Of a DNA stretch of 38,037 bases, positions 34,522-38,037 are shown one piece after another. Made by a program: the position numbers and the translations under genes. The stretch covers positions 1 through 38,037 of the forward strand of contig JABIRL010000236.1 in NCBI GenBank assembly GCA_018667855.1, written 5' to 3'. This DNA is from Rhodospirillaceae bacterium (lineage in GTDB: Bacteria; Pseudomonadota; Alphaproteobacteria; GCA-2731375). The notes beneath the pieces were generated by a model that worked only from the letters and a program-made list of their open reading frames with translations, was not told the origin of the DNA and made no database searches. Position 1 is the first letter of the stretch; each line of letters opens with the position of its first letter.

Positions 34522-35141
34522 GGCGCCGCATCCCCGGTGCCCGCCCCATCAGAGATCAGGGGCACATTCATTCGGACCGGCGTTACCTGACCCAGGTCGT
34601 TCACGGCAAACAAATGGGCCTGGTTCCAACGTAACTTAACGGGTGGGCGGCCCGTCATGTCCCAGTCGTGGGCGGCCGCGAATATGGCCCGGATGACAGC
34701 CTTGTGGGCAACGGCGATATGACGCCCGCCGGCCTGTCCCAACTCCGCCAAAAAGGGCGCCAGACGTTGCTGCACCATGCGCGGGCTTTCACCGCCGGGG
34801 GGCAGAAAGTCCAGGCCGCGATCTTCGTTGGCTGCCATGCCCATGTCCGGATCGGCGCGCAATGCTTCCAGGGTGTGACCTTCGTAGGCACCGAAATCCA
34901 TTTCGATCAGACGCTCCTCGATCGGCAGATCGACCGCGCCGCCGCTGATGATAGTTGCGGTTTGCCGGGCCCGCAGCAACGGGCTGACATGCCAACGGGC
35001 GTCCGCCAATTCCGCCGGCGGACGCAAACCATTCAGGTCCGCGCGACCCTGTTCCGTCAAGGGTATGTTGGCGCGGCCGGTCATGCGGCCTTCGCCGTTC
35101 CAGGCGGTGCGGCCATGGCGGATCATGCCCAGCAGGGTCAT
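34518..35141 (-). CDS. Histidine phosphatase family protein
   Basis: The 207-residue protein belongs to the phosphoglycerate mutase-like histidine phosphatases: the RHG motif in MIRHGRTAWNGEGRMTG (His9), PLTEQGRADLNGL, SPLLRARQTATII, EMDFGAYEGHTLEALR and the second histidine region HIAVAHKAVIRAIFAAAH. It could dephosphorylate a sugar phosphate or nucleotide-linked intermediate of the pathway. It is coupled at both ends by ATGA overlaps with glycosyltransferase genes, which supports a shared pathway. The actual substrate cannot be read from the sequence. Confidence 0.88.
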   Translation of the reverse strand: MTLLGMIRHGRTAWNGEGRMTGRANIPLTEQGRADLNGLRPPAELADARWHVSPLLRARQTATIISGGAVDLPIEERLIEMDFGAYEGHTLEALRADPDMGMAANEDRGLDFLPPGGESPRMVQQRLAPFLAELGQAGGRHIAVAHKAVIRAIFAAAHDWDMTGRPPVKLRWNQAHLFAVNDLGQVTPVRMNVPLISDGAGTGDAAP

Positions 35142-36262
35142 GGCAGCGCCGGGCTCAGTATTTTGGCCGCAGCCGCGACGGTGCGTTCCCCGGCGACAAA
35201 TGCCCCCGCCCCCGCCGACAGCCGGCGACGCAGATCGCCATCATCCAGCACCTGGGCAACGGCATCGGCAAATGCGCCGTCGTCACCGGGCGGTGTCAAT
35301 AGTCCGGTTTCGCCATCACGTACCACATCCGGTACTCCCCGTTCATCGCCCGCCACCACCGGCAGTCCCGCCGCCTGGGCTTCAAGATAGGCCATGCCAT
35401 AGGCTTCGCCTACACCGGGCCAGACATAAATATCGCAGGCACGGTATATGTCCGGCAAATCATCCAACGGTAAAACTTCCGCGAAGATGACGTTCTCCAT
35501 TATAGGAGCCAGAGCGGCATGGACCTGATCGCGGGCGCTGCCGTCGCCCACCACCAGTAGCTGCCAATCATTTCGGTTGAGCCGCGCCAGCGCGGCGCCA
35601 AGACGCTGATAGGAATGCAGTTTATCGCCCGGCCGCATCATGGCCACCGTCAAAAGCCAGCGCCGATCCGGGTTCAGGGCGAAGCGCCGCGCCAGCGCCG
35701 CACGATTTGGTTGCCCATTGGCAAAGGGGTCCGGGTCCAAAAAGGGCGGCAGGAAGGTCAATTTATGTGCCGGGGGCACCAGGGGTTGCACACAGGCCAT
35801 ATCCAACCGGGTCAGGCAAAATACCCAATCCGCCGCCGTGATCGCGGCGCCCGCCGCCTGGTGGGCCAGATCCCACGGCCCGCCCGCCCGCTTGGGCGCG
35901 AACGATGCCTCGGCCACCAAATAGGGAATATTCAGGGCGGCGGCCACTTTCGGACCCAGCCAGTCCGGCGCCTTGTGATACAGGTGATAGGTGAACCAGG
36001 CCGTGGGCCGCGAGGCCGGGTCGCGGCCTTGGTATTGCGCGATCAATCCCTCGGCCCGGGCGGCGCCTTCGCTCCGCAGTGCTTCTTGCCGTTGCCGATC
36101 ACCTTGTCCGTCGTAGGCGCGGAAGTCGGACGCTACTTCGACCGTTCCGCCGGCCGCTTCCAGGGCCCGGATCAACAGCCGGGCCATGCGCCGATCACCC
36201 GATGGCGTGGGATGGTTCGGCGCCTTTAACGGCGCATAAAAGGCAATGCGCCGGGCCGCCAT
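35138..36262 (-). CDS. Glycosyltransferase family 4-like protein (A)
   Basis: The protein of 374 residues has a GT-B fold. Its N-terminus IAFYAPLKAPNHPTPSGDRRMARLL contains the expected SGDRRMARLL acceptor loop; the C-terminal half shows LLTVAMMRPGDKLHSYQRLG, LLVVGDGSARDQ and the donor-site motif with paired glutamates GEAYGMAYLEAQAAGLPVVAG. These are the GT4 signatures. Its stop overlaps the next gene by ATGA, and its start shares one base with the upstream glycosyltransferase stop (TAATG). Donor and acceptor are unknown. Confidence 0.88.
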   Translation of the reverse strand: MAARRIAFYAPLKAPNHPTPSGDRRMARLLIRALEAAGGTVEVASDFRAYDGQGDRQRQEALRSEGAARAEGLIAQYQGRDPASRPTAWFTYHLYHKAPDWLGPKVAAALNIPYLVAEASFAPKRAGGPWDLAHQAAGAAITAADWVFCLTRLDMACVQPLVPPAHKLTFLPPFLDPDPFANGQPNRAALARRFALNPDRRWLLTVAMMRPGDKLHSYQRLGAALARLNRNDWQLLVVGDGSARDQVHAALAPIMENVIFAEVLPLDDLPDIYRACDIYVWPGVGEAYGMAYLEAQAAGLPVVAGDERGVPDVVRDGETGLLTPPGDDGAFADAVAQVLDDGDLRRRLSAGAGAFVAGERTVAAAAKILSPALP

Positions 36263-37563
36263 TAGGCCTTCCTGGCGTGGGCGCCGGGTTCCGCCGCGGC
36301 TTCACCGGCGCTGTACGGCAGACCGAACATTCCTGCCAGGCGTTCAATCCAGAATTCGTGTGAGAATTCCCCGCGAACCCGGGCCTGGCCAGCTTGGCCG
36401 AGGGTTTTGCGCCGGGCCGGGTCCGTGATCAAGCCCTCCAGGGCGCGGCTTAACGCCGGTCTGTCCTCAGCCTCGACAAGAACCCCGGTTTCGCCATCGG
36501 TGATCAGTTCCGGGATGGCGGAGACCTTGGTCGCGATGCAGGGCAGGCCCTGGCTTTGCGCTTCCATCAAGACATTGGGCAGGCCGTCCCGATCGCCATC
36601 CTTGGCGATACGGCTGGCCAACACGAAGATGTCCGAGGCGCGGCAGGCTTCCAGCACCATTTCCTGCGGCTGGGCCCCGTGCCAGGTGACCCGGTCGTCT
36701 ATGCCGGCCTGGCGCGCCTGTTGTTGCAGCGCTGCCGACAGGGTGCCGCCGCCAATGTGATCCATACGCCAATGCAAGGTAGCGGGCAATGTCGCCAATG
36801 CGGCGATCAGATCGTCATAGCCTTTTTTGGCGACGGCGCGGCCCACCGAGATTATTCGCACGGGCTCGGTTTCGTCGCTGCCGTCGCGATGGGGTTCTGT
36901 GAAGTTTGGTACGGGAAACTGGTTCAAATCGATGCCATGATAGACCAGCGTGACGGTGCCCTTCGCATTGTCCTCGGGTGCTAAAGCCGCCAGATGATCA
37001 TGGGCGGCCCGGCTGCAGGTGGACAGCCAGGACGTCTCGGCCAGTTTTTCACGCTTCTCCCATTCCGGCGTGGTCCAAATATCCTTGGCATGGGCCGAAC
37101 AACTCCACGACCGTCCGGTCAGGTGCGCGGTGTAGCGGGCGACAGAGGCCGGCGTATGCAGAAAGTGGGCGTGCAGATGTTCAATTTCCCGACCCAGTTC
37201 CGCCGCCAGCACCAAAGCCTGGCCGAACCGGCGTATGCGGTTGGGGCTGCGGTCACGCCACAGATCGGCCAGCCACAGGCGCCGGGCATCGCGATAGCCG
37301 GGTCGCCGCCGCACCGTTCGCCAGGCCCGCCAAACCCGCAGCGGCTCCTGGTAGAGATATTCCGGCAGATAGTTCACCGGCGCCTTGATACGCCGGTGTA
37401 CCGGATGCACGGTGCGGTCGGTGGGGTGGCGCAAGGAAATAATGCGGATATCAAGGCCCCGGCGCTCCAGCGCCTCGATTTCCTGGGCGATGAAGGTTTC
37501 CGATAGCCGGGGGTAACCTTTCAGAATAAAGGCGACTGGATTACTGGTGCTATTGGACGTCAT
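36262..37563 (-). CDS. Glycosyltransferase family 4-like protein (B), colanic-acid WcaL-type
   Basis: The 433-residue protein opens with ILKGYPRLSETFIAQEIEALERRG, the N-terminus typical of glycosyltransferases such as WcaL that build exopolysaccharide. Further landmarks are HLHAHFLHTPASVARY, WSCSAHAKDIWTTP, VYHGIDLNQFP, ISVGRAVAKKGYDDLIAAL and the donor motif with paired glutamates DGLPNVLMEAQSQGLPCIATK. The start is ATG at 37563, 26 bp after the preceding gene. It joins the next gene by a TAATG overlap. The product sugar linkage cannot be deduced. Confidence 0.88.
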   Translation of the reverse strand: MTSNSTSNPVAFILKGYPRLSETFIAQEIEALERRGLDIRIISLRHPTDRTVHPVHRRIKAPVNYLPEYLYQEPLRVWRAWRTVRRRPGYRDARRLWLADLWRDRSPNRIRRFGQALVLAAELGREIEHLHAHFLHTPASVARYTAHLTGRSWSCSAHAKDIWTTPEWEKREKLAETSWLSTCSRAAHDHLAALAPEDNAKGTVTLVYHGIDLNQFPVPNFTEPHRDGSDETEPVRIISVGRAVAKKGYDDLIAALATLPATLHWRMDHIGGGTLSAALQQQARQAGIDDRVTWHGAQPQEMVLEACRASDIFVLASRIAKDGDRDGLPNVLMEAQSQGLPCIATKVSAIPELITDGETGVLVEAEDRPALSRALEGLITDPARRKTLGQAGQARVRGEFSHEFWIERLAGMFGLPYSAGEAAAEPGAHARKA

Positions 37564-37589
37564 GACAAAGACCGCCCGGAATTAGTGGG

Positions 37590-38037
37590 TCAATCGCCGG
37601 ATGACGCCTTGGCGCGTTGGTCCGCCGGCGCCGATTTTGTCTGGGTCTGGTCCCGGGCCGTCTCTTGCGAGACGGTTGGCTCCGTCAGCCAAGGCGCGAC
37701 CAGGCGATTGACGTTGTCCAGACCTTCTAAAAGGCCGGGTACGATAACATCCCGCGGCCGGTTCTGATAAGGCAACTCCCGCAGGGCCTTGCCCATGACA
37801 TCCGCGTCGCGCTTGCCGTCGTCTTCCAGCATACGGACCAGGCCCAGTTCCTGGGCCCGGCTGGCGCGGATCAGTTGTTCCTTGCGCGGTACCTGGCGGG
37901 GCACGATCAGGGCTGGTTTATCGAAACTCAGGATTTCGCAGAACGTATGGTAGCCGCCCATGGCGACAACCCCGGACGCCCGCGCCATCAGAGTTTCAAG
38001 ATGCGCGTTGAAGGTAATGGCAGTGACAAGATCAAGC
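37590..38037 (-). CDS. Glycosyltransferase, MurG-like C-terminal part (5' truncated by window edge)
   Basis: The leftward frame is open to the last base of the window, so only the last ~148 residues are seen. They contain the donor-site-like VVAMGGYHTFCEILSFDKPALIVPRQVPRKEQLIRASRAQELGL, resembling the GT28/MurG C-terminal domain. A Gln/Thr/Ala-rich tail (SQETARDQTQTKSAPADQ) ends the protein. The ATG at 37988 is internal to the domain and is not the true start. It is the first visible gene of the leftward glycan series. Confidence 0.75.
   Translation of the reverse strand, partial: LDLVTAITFNAHLETLMARASGVVAMGGYHTFCEILSFDKPALIVPRQVPRKEQLIRASRAQELGLVRMLEDDGKRDADVMGKALRELPYQNRPRDVIVPGLLEGLDNVNRLVAPWLTEPTVSQETARDQTQTKSAPADQRAKASSGD

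Noticed and set aside
1-38037. tRNA, rRNA, CRISPR arrays, transposases or prophage
   Set aside because: None was recognised; no regularly spaced direct repeats, no cloverleaf-like sequence and no transposase motif were seen. The DUF1353 gene alone does not support a prophage.

Overview
The window looks like a piece of an alphaproteobacterial chromosome, most likely from a Rhodospirillales-type organism. The reasons are high GC, dense ATGA/TAATG gene overlaps, and above all the gene order rho - hemJ - hemH - hemE <-> PEP synthase/PPDK regulator - maf - aroE - coaE - dnaQ - (secB, fxsA) - tim44-like - mltA - smr. This is the block known to flank the replication origin of Caulobacter and Rickettsia. 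No tRNA, rRNA, CRISPR array, insertion sequence or prophage was seen.

Layout. 1-1665: tail of a quinone oxidoreductase with a strong terminator, then an alpha/beta hydrolase. 1676-6589 (leftward): hemE, hemH, hemJ, an SDR dehydrogenase and rho. 6590-7001: the only gene-free stretch above 300 bp, divergent, with an A/T run, DnaA-box-like 9-mers and GANTC sites. It is the candidate chromosomal origin. 7002-12276 (mostly rightward): the kinase/phosphorylase regulator, an unrecognised antisense gene, maf interrupted by an in-frame amber codon, aroE, coaE, dnaQ and a DUF1353 protein. 12292-13438 (leftward): fxsA-secB. 13724-19371 (rightward): tim44-like, mltA, a lutABC lactate-oxidation operon lodged inside the conserved block, and smr. 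19453-24654 (rightward): a GFA-like zinc protein, an XRE regulator, an arylformamidase-like hydrolase, a metallo-beta-lactamase-fold hydrolase, a methyltransferase and a membrane-bound class III nucleotide cyclase. 24664-24866: tandem inverted repeats, two of them long and sharing a TTCAATTGA-type core.

24863-38037 is leftward throughout. An SDR lies at the downstream end. Upstream of it is an unusually long coupled gene series: four glycosyltransferases (one cut by the window edge), a histidine phosphatase, a polysaccharide-deacetylase-like protein, a small membrane protein, and a full oligopeptide-type ABC transporter (fused double ATPase, binding protein, two permeases). Most junctions overlap by 1-4 bp, so glycan assembly and peptide-type import appear to share one transcript. 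This is the least conventional gene combination in the window.

Sequence-level points for follow-up are the origin candidate, the amber codon in maf, the cysteine pattern of a [2Fe-2S] ferrochelatase, the glycan/ABC supercluster, the palindromic element at 24761-24866, and a cyclase with Lys in place of the usual catalytic Arg. All assignments come from reading motifs and context; no database search was run.
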